NCBI GenBank assembly: GCA_947462335.1
Contig: OX381704.1
Span: 43,218,942-43,282,941 of the forward strand
Direction: 5' to 3'
DNA length: 64,000 bases
Source of the DNA: Harmothoe impar
Taxonomy: Eukaryota > Annelida > Polychaeta > Phyllodocida > Polynoidae
Translations under genes and position numbers: made by a program
In this document: piece after piece, positions 46,801 to 57,185 of the stretch
Position numbering within the stretch: position 1 is the stretch's first letter
How the letters are laid out: every line of letters begins with the position of its first letter
The notes under the pieces: generated by a model
What the model was told of the DNA's origin: nothing
Database searches by the model: none
The model's input: only the letters and a program-made list of their open reading frames with translations

Positions 46801-49800
46801 CAAGGACTGGATGAATTGATGTTTTAAATTTCTATTCAATGTCGTATCGTATTTTGGTACATAAGATGCCCAGGGCTCATATACTCCTACTTTACTGTGA
46901 AGTGAAAGGCAGATGGCAGTGTATATCCTGCTGAGATTCACTATGGCGAAACACAAGGGAGAAACTTATAATTGCTTCCCAGGCCACCGCTTTCCGCTTT
47001 GACATCATGAAAATAGCTGTGTGAACAATCTTTAAATAAGATAAGTTAAAAATAATCTATGAACACACGAATTAAAACAGAACTCAACTCACGAAGAAAC
47101 TGAGTTTATGGACCTCTTTCGATACTTAGCCTACACCTGTTGCTTAAAGTGGCATAATGACCGATCGTATCCCACTCACAATTCTAGTACTGTTCTAGTC
47201 TATTATGTGGTTAAGTGCGATGGTGAAAATGCCCCTTTAACTTTCACCATTACCCTCTTATCATCTGTCATCGCCCACCTTGTAACATAGGCCTATGTTT
47301 AGATCTGCCTCTGATACAATGGTTTGTCTCCACAGAAGCACTGCTATTGTTCCCATCACTTTCAGTAGTCCACCATCTTTCACACTCGATCCTGCACCTT
47401 TCCAATTCCCATCTACTCCATCAACTCAACATTGAGGAACGTTTCCTAATTGTTCATTACATTTACTGTCTGTGAAACAATAGGGTGATTAAAAGTAAAT
47501 AGAGCACATTGTTGGAGGTATTGGATGTCATGACCGTTGCTAATAGAATTTAAAGTGAAACGCATTACTGAAACTGATCCTGGGATTTTCCATCAGAGTA
47601 GCAGTATGAGAATGATATCGTCACTGAGTTAATGACTTTGTATTACAATTCAATGGCTATTTAGTATGAGATGCTCATATCACTGCCCTGATACTCTTCG
47701 GCTACTGTGTGAAAATCTTCAGATAAATGTGAAATCATCGCCTACGCAACGTATTGAAGATAGAGATATAATCTATCTCTCCCAGTGTTATGCCTTGCAA
47801 GCACGTAGGTGTCTAGATAGAGATAAATAGCCGTATATCAACACCACATTCCGTACAGATATCTGAGACCAGGAGGTGAAATACAATAGTACTATGGGTT
47901 CTAATATGATTACTGAGTTAATTGCATTTGACTGCCCTTTATGAGGTACTCTCCGACCCTATTTGTACTGTTTGTACTACAGATCACACAGTGGCGGATC
48001 CAGGATTGTCTAGAGGGGGGGGGGGCGGAGTCACTATGTGTTTCCTGCGAGCGAAGCGCAGAACAGTTTGTTGATCTAAGCTTGAAATGGTGCATTCTCA
48101 TGCAAATTAGGGAACAATATTTTAAGACTCAGCTCCCTCCCCCCCCATCCAGATCAGAGGCCCCCAGTCAGGCCCTATGAATAATACTCCAAAATCTCTT
48201 TCCCTCTTTTCTTCTTCTTTCCTTTCTCTTTTTTTTTTTTTGGGGGGGGGGGGGGGGGCAAGGCCTGTCGGGCCACCCCTGTGAGGCCCCTATCCCTCAA
48301 AATGCCCCTATCCCTCAAAATTGGTCGGTTTGAGATTTCAGGACCAGGTAAAGTCCCTATGTGCTAAACGGCCCCTATCCCTTAACCCTTTAGGGCCGAC
48401 CAAAAAAAAAAGTTTCTGGTGATGGGGCCGAGATATTTTGACAGGAACTTTCCTGGGGCCGAGCCTTTGCTGAATCCCATAGAGTTAAGATGACTATAGT
48501 TGATGCTCGGCCCCCCATGGCATCGACTATAGTCGATGCTCGGCCCCCCATGGCATCAACTATAGTTGATGCTCGGCCCTAAAGGGTTAAAACAGTTTGA
48601 GACTTAGGGCCTATGTGAAGTCCCTAAGTCACCAATATTTTCAGCATGTCCCTATCCCTCAAAAGCCACTATCCCTTAAAAGCATCCCCTTGGTTAAATA
48701 TGTGCAATAGATAGATCATTTATAGGATATTGGATAATATTCCCACTACCACCCCACCCTTGGTAACATCCCCTCCCGCCCCATGGAGGGATCAAGACTC
48801 TTGATAATAGATTACCGCTCCCGGAATAGAAAAGGGAGTGGTCATCTATTAGTTACAGAGTGTTTGGTGGGTTCAGGACGGGGTGTAGAAAATGTCGACC
48901 CCTCCTTAGGGAGTGGTCATTTTGTATTGGGGCAACCAAAAAAAGTTGACCCCTTCAAGGGGGGGGCCAAAAAAATTGCCTACATTTTTAGCGAAAAAAA
49001 GACTTCACCTATAGCGCAAAGGGTTCAGCCACGCTCAGTTTCACCCTGCCTGAGGAGGGAGCAAACAGATTTGGACCTCCTTCTTTCTATCTTTGGCCAA
49101 TATCGTGTTCTTGTGAGGCATGCTCTCTTACTGCAGAAGTAAGAAATAGTCCTCAAATTAACTTCAAGTGCTTTTGTTGGATAGGGGTATTGATACCTAG
49201 GGATCTTTTGTAGGATAGGGGCCTGACGTATCCCTATGTCTCAAATGGCCCCTATCTCTCAGAGTTTTGTGAGATAGGGGCTGTTTGAATGTGGTCCCTA
49301 TGTCTCAAATATTTGTGGGATAGGGGATTTTTGGCATTTAGGGACTTCAGGTGTGCCCTAAGTCTCAAAAGGCCCCTATCCCACAAATATTTGAGGGATA
49401 GGGGCTTTTTGAGACTTAGGGGCGTAACAACCCCCCCTGGATCCGCCAATGTCACGTACATGTCGAAAAATATCAATGTCAGTTCATCCTATATTTCCTT
49501 GGCATGTGTAGTGTTCCGTCATAGTTGAAGTCCTGTGCCGAAATTATCAAACTCACAGGCCTTATTGCACATTGGCAGATTGACCACCAATCTGCCATAC
49601 GACAATGCATTATATCTGAAAAAACGTTACTTTGTATTAGAAACTGGGGTTTACCTGATCTGACTCCTACACTGAGCAGACGAGAAATCTGGTTTTATCG
49701 GAAGGGTTTATGTTTTCTTTTTATACTCAATCAATCCTCCGAATTACCTGTCTCCTTATTTTCCCATGTGTAAAGGCTCTGTTCAGCCCCACCTTGGGCT

Positions 49801-52657
49801 GAAGGCCAATCATCGTAGTTTAAGCTGTAACTCTAGGATCAGCCTGAAGTCCCACCAGAGTAATTGGAAAATTGGAGAGAGGAGCCAAAACAACTGAGGC
49901 TGAGAACTGACCATAAAAACATGCCCACACTTTGTACGCATGGGGTGAATTCATTGCATCATAAAATGGACATTTGATGAACCGGAGAAGTGATTAGGAC
50001 ATCAAGTCAGTCGGGGTGGTGATGGGTAGAAGTGGTCAGGGCATAAGATAAGGTTTAAAATGCCTTCATCCCCATAAAGACAGAAGCCCATCTCCAATAA
50101 ATAGCACCCCGCTTAGTCGAGGGACTCACAAATGGGCACAATGGTGACTACTTACCGCGCGGGTCTTTAGCCTACGCGTCGTTAAGGAGAGAATCCTGGC
50201 TCTAAAGGTGCGGCATAGAGTCCTGGAGGACACCTCCAGGGGGCCATCCACGGGAGCAACCCATTATTCCAGTAGCCTGGGCAAACGGCCAGAGTGGAGG
50301 TTGGTAAGAAGGCACTAGGGGCGATGAGCATAGGGGTTGGAACATGTCCAGTTTACCAATGTTGTTCTCGTGAGTGGTTTACCCAAGTAGAAGATACACC
50401 TCCCATCCAGTTGGCCAAACACACCCCTTAATAATAGATTTGATGAGCTCCTCCCCCTCCATGTATTATGGCCAGTGATTCCACTCTCCTGTATGCTAAT
50501 ACTCAGGGTCCAAGGTTACCTCAGGTTCTTATTGATGCAAAAGGGGAGCTCCGAAAGCGCCAGTCCATTCTTGACAGCCACCTTAAGTCATTTATAGTAA
50601 TTATGGTGATTCCTTAAATGTTGATATTTGACGATCTAAGAATTGAAACTTACATTAAGTCTGATTAATCATTATAAACTGTATTGATAATCCTGAACAT
50701 AAACTCCTGGTTTCTAGTAATAGGTCATACATAATATTGCTCCATTTTTGCAAATTATGCCTTTTAACTATCCTACATCAACATAGTGCATAAGCTGTTA
50801 CAATGTGACGTGAAGAGACTGGTGCCCGTTAGATATTTCCAAGAAAGAGTACATTTAAGTCCTAAGATAGATTACATTAATGGTAAATGCATAATTAGTC
50901 AAAATGACTTTAAAATCAGACAATGCAATGAAAGTGGACACTTCTACTTCGGGTTTTTTGCATACAGCTAAGATAATATGACATGTGTTTTTCACTAAAT
51001 TAGTTTTGAAAGTTAGTTGGCCTGACTAACTAGATTCCAATATTTCAACCATTATATGTTTTCACTATTGTCCATGGGATTATTTGCCTTGTCACCGGAG
51101 ACTACCAAACTCTTATTGCAAGGGACACCTGCTTAGATTGCTTTGTGGACAAGAAAGTTAAGCTGATACTACAAAAAGAGGGAAATTAAACAACGGATAC
51201 AATGCAATTACAAAGTTCACTACTAGAAGTGCAGTTAGTATAACAAAATTAATAACCTAATATAAGGGAAAAGGGTTATACAAGTATCGATAATGAAATC
51301 GGTTCTACGAATAGCATTTCCAAAGAAATTAACAATAGACTTACGACATTGAACAGAAAGATAATTAATAACAGTTTTACAGTAGCGTAAGGACAGGGAT
51401 ATAGTGTTACCATGATGAGAAGTGTCCTGTCTATCCGCACCAGCTTCCAGGCCGTCAGCCCGATGTGTTCGGTCGTCACTCTGTTCAGGAACACCTGCAG
51501 GACATAGAAGGACATTGTCAGCTCCCACCAGCCCGCAGGGAGGCAGTCTACTATAGAGTAACACACCCACACATCCTCCATCGTCCTACACACTCAGAAA
51601 AGTGAGCGTCACTGTCGCTGAAAGCACTCTCACCTGAAAGTCACTGTCTGGCTTTCAGGTAAGGGTGCTTTTGGCGACAGTGACGCTCACTTTTCTGAGT
51701 GTGTATTGTGCAACTGCTAAGTGTATCACTCCTGTAAAATACTCTAAGCGGTCAACCATCCAGCCGCCAACTGTTTCAAAATACCACTAGGAGTATCAAC
51801 CACACATAGCTAAACAAGTCAGTTGCCATTGATTTCCAGATGGATTCATTAGGTAGCAGTTAGATGTCTTTATATGAGTGTCTTTATGGTAGTAGTAGTT
51901 ATTGGACATACCATCTGGATAGTTAATACCCTCAAACGTATTTTAATGCCACACCGCCCCTATCTATATGGCTGAGTACCTGTCCTGACTCCACTCTGAC
52001 AGTTTCTGGAGGGGTACCACGATTTGCGCCTTTAAGTGTAGCTACTAGAGTGGACGGTGTTGATACACTTAGCAGTTACACCTCCACCCTCCCCATCCAC
52101 TACCTACTCCTTTCCACTTAAAGGTACATCACTGTGGCGCTATATTATGCCCTTTCAGCTGGGCCCAAGGCCATATTTACGAGGCCCTTTGCATCGCCTC
52201 GACACAAAGATTACTTCGTGGGAAGATATAAAGTATCGATTGGCGAGAACCGAGCTTTATAGTCTTCAAAGCTTAACTAGTTATCTTTACGCGGAACAAG
52301 AATAGACTAAAGGAGGTTTCCCTTTTTTGCATGGTTTACCTTGTGTCTGGTTCAGAGCGAATAGGATCTGAGATGTGAACACCGTCTTATAAGTAGACAT
52401 TGTCCTTAGGTCAAATATGGCAGCAGCGACATTAACAGAGTCGTAGATGCTGTGTCACACTATTATAGAGTCTACAGCAATGATACATTAATCCTTAAAT
52501 AGACTGGGAAGTCTTCTCTCCATTGGTTCAATGCCTTGGTAGTTCATGAAGCTCAGATGATACATCAAAGTAAATAACCAACCTGGACGGATATCCCCTC
52601 CTGTGTGGTACAGGCCCTGAGGTCAACGTCGTGGATGATCGCCTTTGGAACCTTTCC
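37728..52657 (-). CDS. Gustatory-receptor-like (Grl) 7TM protein, three C-terminal exons (partial)
   Basis: Minus-strand join: 52657-52583, 51494-51411, 37865-37728. This gives 98 codons plus TGA, and both joins are GT-AG in phase 0. The protein reads from an intracellular-loop segment (AIIHDVDLRA) through VFLNRVTTEHIGLTAWKLVR, then IDRTLLIM joined to VFGLILSYVVVLFKF. This is the layout of the 7tm_7/insect chemoreceptor superfamily C-terminus: a 'TA.gl..+dr.ll' helix start, a phase-0 intron, then the TM7 signature 'TYlvvLhQF', here SYVVVLFKF. Phase-0 introns near the C-terminus are an ancestral feature of that superfamily. Members outside insects form ligand-gated channels or have unknown ligands. 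The N-terminal five or so helices are not located. It is convergent with the hydrolase. Confidence 0.72.
38887..41500. repeat. Segmental duplication, copy A
   Basis: It shares ordered blocks with copy B (44.48-46.81 kb): GGTGTGAATACTACAAC, ATAGCCACACACTTTATTAT, GATGCAGGGTATGRTGTTAT, CCAGGAGGGCCC..AAAGCTGCACC, GATCCTCCAGGTGCT, GAATGGCTGTCCAT. Divergence and small indels are evident. Both copies are in the same orientation. Confidence 0.75.
42754..43161 (-). pseudogene. Cys-rich frame in the 42-44 kb element
   Basis: A 135-codon minus frame contains CSASKLLNDLICECSNTSLD and then DCACVSHKQPCIPSCGCNS. The spacing, with paired C-x-C elements and a final C-x3-C-x-C, is that of a compact zinc-binding module, loosely like CXC/CRC-type modules. 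I infer that it is the C-terminal piece of an element-encoded protein; there are no catalytic motifs, and the rest of the element holds no continuation I can align. Confidence 0.4.
43307..43412. repeat. GGGGCAATATCACCACTCAC foldback (F5 copy 2)
   Basis: GTTAAAAGGGGCA and TGCCCCTTTAAC are the ends; the inner arms include CTAGTACTGTTCTAG-like sequence. Other copies are at 10.32 kb (intron 1 of the hydrolase) and 47.14 kb. Confidence 0.7.
44480..46810. repeat. Segmental duplication, copy B
   Basis: It is the partner of copy A at 38.9-41.5 kb, with the shared blocks in the same order and orientation. Its final 300 bp (from CCACCATCTTTCACACT to AAGTGAAAYGCATTA) occurs a third time at about 47335-47620. 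Confidence 0.75.
46109..46232. repeat. CAGAAAAGTGAGAGTCATTG foldback (F2 copy 2)
   Basis: The near-perfect arms run from TACACACACAGAAAAGTGAG to CTCACTTTTCTGAGGGTGTA. The loop is GGTCCGGCACTGCCTGACTC. It is intact compared with the copy at 23.0 kb. Confidence 0.85.
47142..47241. repeat. Foldback (F5 copy 3)
   Basis: Its ends GCTTAAAGTGGCATAATG and TGCCCCTTTAAC and the central CTAGTACTGTTCTAG relate it to the copies at 10.3 and 43.3 kb. Confidence 0.6.
47991..49450. mobile_element. 1.46-kb TIR element (TGGCGGATCCAGG ends)
   Basis: GTGGCGGATCCAGGAT..GGGGGGG at the left and CCCCCCCTGGATCCGCCAAT at the right are inverted. Between them, TAGGGGCCTTTTGAGACTTA-type phrases occur many times in both orientations. 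A second palindrome (48382-48590) is nested inside. It has no transposase; the 119-codon plus frame at 48783-49142 has no domain. Confidence 0.7.
48382..48590. repeat. Palindrome with triplicated GATGCTCGGCC unit
   Basis: TTAACCCTTTAGGGCCGA pairs with TCGGCCCTAAAGGGTTAA. Three units of ACTATAGTYGATGCTCGGCC, spaced about 40 nt apart and each itself partly palindromic, fill the right half. Confidence 0.75.
51411..51494 (-). CDS. Receptor penultimate exon (28 codons)
   Basis: The acceptor is GTCCTGCAG and the donor ATCATG|GTAACA. It encodes VFLNRVTTEHIGLTAWKLVR then IDRTLLIM. The 'GLTAW.L..IDRTLL' stretch is the loop-to-TM7 entry typical of gustatory-receptor proteins. It is phase 0 at both ends, which keeps frame with its neighbours. 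Confidence 0.75.
51588..51705. repeat. CAGAAAAGTGAGCGTCACTG foldback (F2 copy 3)
   Basis: TACACACTCAGAAAAGTGAG and its exact inverse at the right end, with inner arms CACTGTCGC and GCGACAGTG. It lies in the 1.1-kb receptor intron, 94 nt upstream (in transcription) of the penultimate exon. Confidence 0.88.
52583..52657 (-). CDS. Receptor third-last exon (25 codons)
   Basis: The acceptor is ACTTTTCCAG and the donor GTCCAG|GTTGGT. It encodes GKVPKAIIHDVDLRACTTQE then GISVQ, consistent with the third intracellular loop that precedes the TM7 region. Its length of 75 nt keeps frame with phase-0 neighbours. On its own it is too short for a family call; it is supported by position and clean splice sites. 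Confidence 0.6.
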
Positions 52658-54469
52658 CTGGAAAAGTAATAATTACAAGAAAAACATTAATAAATAGATA
52701 ATGCCAGCTTGTTGTATAAATATGTCTTGTAAAGGCAAGCCTATACTGCGGGTAATTTGGTATTCATGAAAGCCTCCACTCCCTAGAAAGAAAAGTGCGA
52801 AACTCAATTAAAATGAATTAAAAAAGAAGAACGATGGGAGAAGACATTGTGAAGCAAGCACGCAATATACCTATGTCATTTGGCGGGCTGGTGTTTTTGT
52901 CCTCCGGGTTACATAAGCACAGGAAAGCAGTTTCCATCGTGTTTATTTCTGTTATACCTCATGCTTAGAAATTTACATCTGGAAGTCTCGGTCAGGACGT
53001 GCTTTGATGATTACTGCTAACCCTTTGTACCTACAATAAACTGTAGACTTACAGTATATCCCATTGTATATCTCCAAAATAAGCAACCACTTGTTTTAAA
53101 GTGCACGCTGCTTTGGTGCATCTTGCGGCATCATGCCATCAGATGCCATCATCAAATCTTTATCTTCAGTCAGATAAAATGACCTCAGCATATCACAATA
53201 ACCTATAGAGAACTAGATGAAGGATAACGACGTGATAATCTGTCGCGCAGGTGGTGTTTGAAACCATCAGGGTTCTAGTGCTGACCTTAGACCTTTAATA
53301 CTGCTATTAGGAGGATGACAAAATGGCACTGCCATGACATGACCAAAAACCTCTTTTCACAATCACCATTCATCGCAAGAAAATTGTTCTCCAGTCGGAA
53401 CTTGGAAACAGGTTGTCACATGACCAAATTAGACAATCATGAACAAACAGATGGGTGCAAAAGGAAAATGAGGGTATAACTCTAATTGTAGTGGTTTTAT
53501 TTGAATGTCTTGGCATACATGGAATTATAACGCATTTATGAGTGTGACGAAGTGGTGTATTCATAATTACATCTCGATCAGTGATGTCAAATACATGCAT
53601 ATTGTCACCATAATGTGTGTTAAGTTCAATACGGGATGGCCACTTTATTTATTCATAATTATGTTGAAGAAGAACACCTAAAGGATAGCCTGACATTTGA
53701 CTTGCATAATGCATTCTCTCTCATACGTGAATCCATATACCTGGTCCTTATTTCCGGATGCTCCACTATCTAATGACATTTATAAGCCTGTCTATGCAGG
53801 TTGGATTATATTTGCACTAATTATACCCAGTATCTATACTTTTCATTCCATATGTATTAACTACTGAAGAGCCTGGATAGGTATTAAGTGAATTATACTT
53901 CCCCCCATGAAATAAATGAACAATCCTGATTCACTTGGGTCAGGTGGAAGAAACTATATTTGTCCTTCAGCAGGTTCAAAATGAGTTCATGGTTAGTAAA
54001 ACTGATTCAGACCATTCAGAGCACTAAGTATCCGAGGTCTGGAACTCGTGCTACCACCTAAGCAAACAAGGCTAGTGGCTTTGAATACTACTAATGCTAT
54101 ATTATAGTGATTGGAGTCTGTTCGACCTGTTCGAATCAGAAAGGCTGAGATGTTAGACATCTGATAGACGTCTGTGTATTTCGTCTGCTATTTGGCATGT
54201 TTTAACCATGTACAATGCAACCCCATTCACAAGAAATCACACCTCTCCTGAGACATCCATAAGTAGACAGCCATACACCTAATGTCATTATCCTATTCCC
54301 CTCTAGCTGGATGTCCACTGGACAGCGCCATATTGGACTGGTTCCAGTATGCACTCTCTCCTTTCCAGTCACTAGCTTCAGCAAATTATGTGGACCAGAT
54401 CAGGGGGCTAAAGCTCTGCTTGGAGAGTGGAACTACTACATTCCCTGCATGCTAGGACACCTGCAATCT
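52658..54469. other. No supported gene
   Basis: This is upstream of the identified receptor exons on the minus strand. I looked for transmembrane-coding exons with acceptor/donor pairs and found none that I can defend. Confidence 0.45.
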
Positions 54470-55688
54470 TTTACCTGTCCAATATAGGGTTGTGGTTAGG
54501 ACAATGGACTCATGACTAGCAGTACCTAAGTTCAAATCCCCTCCAGGCTAGGTGTGGTGACCATTTTAACCCCATTGGTTGCAAAAGCTTGCACCAAAAG
54601 TTTTGGCAAAACGTTTTTGTAAAACATTTTATGAACCTTTGCAAAAGGTTTGGGTATAGTCTTTTGGTAACCACTTTTGGTAACCATCTATGTTACACTA
54701 AAAGCCACACCAAGGACTGAACCCGGGACCCTTAGATTGGGAGTTCCAGGCTCTCCTGGTTGAGCTATGGAGGCTGCTGGTAGATCAAGGTACAATAGGT
54801 GAACATAAACTTTGTTATTGATTATCCTCATTAATGATCAATGCTATTAGGGACCTTTAGCAACCACGTAAAAGCTCATTGGGGACCTTTAGCAACCACA
54901 TAAAAGCTCATTAGAATTAAATGCAGATGTAGCAGTGCTGAAAGGATAGGATACGCCTGCGTTTAATGAGCTACGTCGGGTTTGCTAAAGGTCCCTAAAT
55001 AATGGTGCACTGTGATAGGGACCTTGAACAACAAATGGGGTCGAACCCAGGCTAACAGTCTAGAGTAGACCATTCACAAATAAATCTTGTTTATTTTGGG
55101 TCTGCCCCTGATCTGTTAGGGAACATGCCTTTGAGTTTATTACCTTGGGTTCGACCCCATTGGTTGTTCAAAGTCCCTATTACAGTGTACGCCTACCATT
55201 AGGGACCTTTAGCAACCACGTAAAATCTCATTTAACGCAGACGTAGCAGTGCTGAAAGCATAGGATACGTCTGGGTTAAATAAGCTACGTCGGGTTTGCT
55301 AAAGGTCCCAATTATTTAGCATTGATCATTAATGCGGATAATCAATAATAAAGTTTACCTATTGTACCTGGACCTACCAGCAGCCTCCATAGCTCAACCA
55401 GGAGAGCCTGGAACTCCCAATCTAAGGGTCCAGGGTTCGGTCCTTGGTGTGGCTTTTAGTGTAACATAGATGGTTACCAAAAGTGGTTACCAAAAGACTA
55501 TACCCAAACCTTTTGCAAAGGTTCATAAAATGTTTTACGAAAACGTTTTGCCAAAACTTTTGGTGCAAGCTTTTGCAACCAATGGGGTTAAAATGGTCAC
55601 CACACCTAGCCTGGAGGGGATTTGAACTTAGGTACTGCTAGTCATAAGTCCATTGTCCTAACCACAACCCTATATTGGACAGATAATA
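54470..55688. mobile_element. 1.2-kb nested palindrome with tRNA-like modules
   Basis: Outer arms of about 370 bp (54470-54848 and 55308-55688) are near-perfect inverses. Each arm holds a tRNA-like core with A-box TAGCTCAACCAGGAGAGC and B-box GGTTCGGTCC, and a second opposed core (GTGGTTAGGACAATGG then GTTCAAATCC). The centre contains three further inverted repeats: GGGACCTTTAGCAACC/GGGTTTGCTAAAGGTCCC at 54849-54996 and 55199-55309, and AGGGACCTTGAACAACAAAT/TGGTTGTTCAAAGTCCCT at 55016-55180. There is no protein-coding frame. Confidence 0.85.
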
Positions 55689-57036
55689 AAAGGTGTGTCC
55701 AGGTACGACCAATGCATAATACACATGTAGAGGCCTAGTGTAATCATTGCTCCACTCTCCCCCTGATGTTTGGCCCCCCCTGAGACCCACACTGCTAGTT
55801 CTAAGTGTCCCCAATTGTGGCAGCACTGGTATCCCGCTAGTGAGGAATAGCAGATTCCCTGTCAATGTAATGCATTTTTGATAGCGATTGAGGCCTGCAC
55901 CCCTCAGGGATACAAAAAGAACTGCCGTGGTGTAGCCACAATTGCCACTTTGAACTACTACTCCCAGAGCAGCCGTCACTATTCCTGTCTGTCCCGCCTG
56001 AGCCGTCTTACTGCATACATTTTGCATCACAGAGGATTACTTAGCTGCGCTCCGTTGCAAAAGCAATAGCTTTAGGCGCCTTTTTGGTCTCATGGAGAAT
56101 GACAGGTCCTGCAGTATTCAGGTGCTACTCCATGGAGGAGTTACAAAAACGACGAGGGATGTATCACGGCAGGGCATGCATAGACTGTCAATGCCGGGGA
56201 TTAGTGCCAGTGCAAATGACTGGCTTTCATTGTGTTTCCATAATACGCCGCCATTGGAATGGCTTATTAGGAAGTGGTGTCCATAGTCGACTGGCTGCCT
56301 ATTGTCGCCAAACGGAGGTATTATCTTAGGATACATTGAGGCATGTTCTTCGGTTAGAGCAGAAAGGTTGCAGTTTCCACAGATATCCACCTGATCCTAT
56401 GTCATGCTACTTTATAATCCTGTTGGGTTCCTACTAGGCATTCATCAGTGGGGACCACTCTTCCACAAAGTGAATAGTTCCCTTTTTTGTAGATTTGACA
56501 CATAATATACAGTAGGCATTAGTTAACTCGGCTAGGCGGTCATCTATATCAAACCTATTGGAAGAGAATATTACTTAAAGGCATAAAACTTGCTGACCCG
56601 GCACCAACAGTTGGAGAGTTTCAGTCGGATTGCAGGCATGACAGGTACTCAGCCCTTTATATACGGCGCCCCGGGGTTTAAACTAGTTTGTGTAATGTAG
56701 ACTTTTCTGTACTACACATTGAGATTTGGCAAAGTTGACAGAAACTTGTAAAATAGGCATTCATATATCCATCCTTAGGGGAATCAAGTTTGTAGACTCT
56801 CAACATCCGCTGTATTCAGGAATCGCGGGTTAAGTGAGCTGCTCTGGGCTTGTTACATATCCCCAGGGGCTCACTGAAACCACCCATTTAGGTACAGCCC
56901 GCCCCAACCCGCACACTGCCAGACGTCTTACACTGAAAATCCCTGTTGAAAGCCGATTGTGTGAGTTACACCTGTGAACCGGGCTGACTTTTGGGGTAAA
57001 CACCTAAAGGCCAATGACCGTTAGAGAATTTGCCCT

Positions 57037-57185
57037 AGCCCAGTAAACAAAAAACGTTATACAACATTTTATAACGTTATATAACGTTAAATAACGTTTC
57101 TCTAAGGCTCCTTACATGGCATAACGTTATATGAAATTTTGTATCGTTATTTTGACGTAAAATAACGTTTTTTTGTTAGCTGGGC
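57037..57185. repeat. MITE with AGCCCAG ends and AACGTTAT iterations
   Basis: AGCCCAGTAAACAAAAAACG pairs with CGTTTTTTTGTTAGCTGGGC. The interior repeats ATAACGTTAT, itself palindromic, several times. Confidence 0.85.

Larger units (their letters stand above)
37866..51410. other. Receptor intron of 13.5 kb
   Basis: Its donor is ATG|GTAACA and its acceptor CATCCAG (minus strand). It contains the segmental duplication, the 42.1-44.5 kb element, foldback elements and the 48-49.5 kb TIR element listed below. No further receptor exon is expected within it, because the flanking exons join directly into the family motif. Confidence 0.6.

Noticed and set aside
50162..50272. Minus-strand exon-like piece ending in a consensus donor (GCGCG|GTAAGT)
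   Set aside because: It lies between receptor exons that already join into the family motif, has an upstream in-frame stop and no clear acceptor, and its translation (TLCRTFRARILSLTTRRLK) matches nothing I know.
55381..55450. A functional tRNA gene
   Set aside because: The A- and B-box-like sequences are good, but the acceptor stem does not pair and the module is repeated inverted inside an element.
55638..56030. 130-codon minus frame and its plus-strand partner near 55.9 kb
   Set aside because: Both strands stay open over the same stretch, neither shows a motif, and the right end of the nested palindrome overlaps it.
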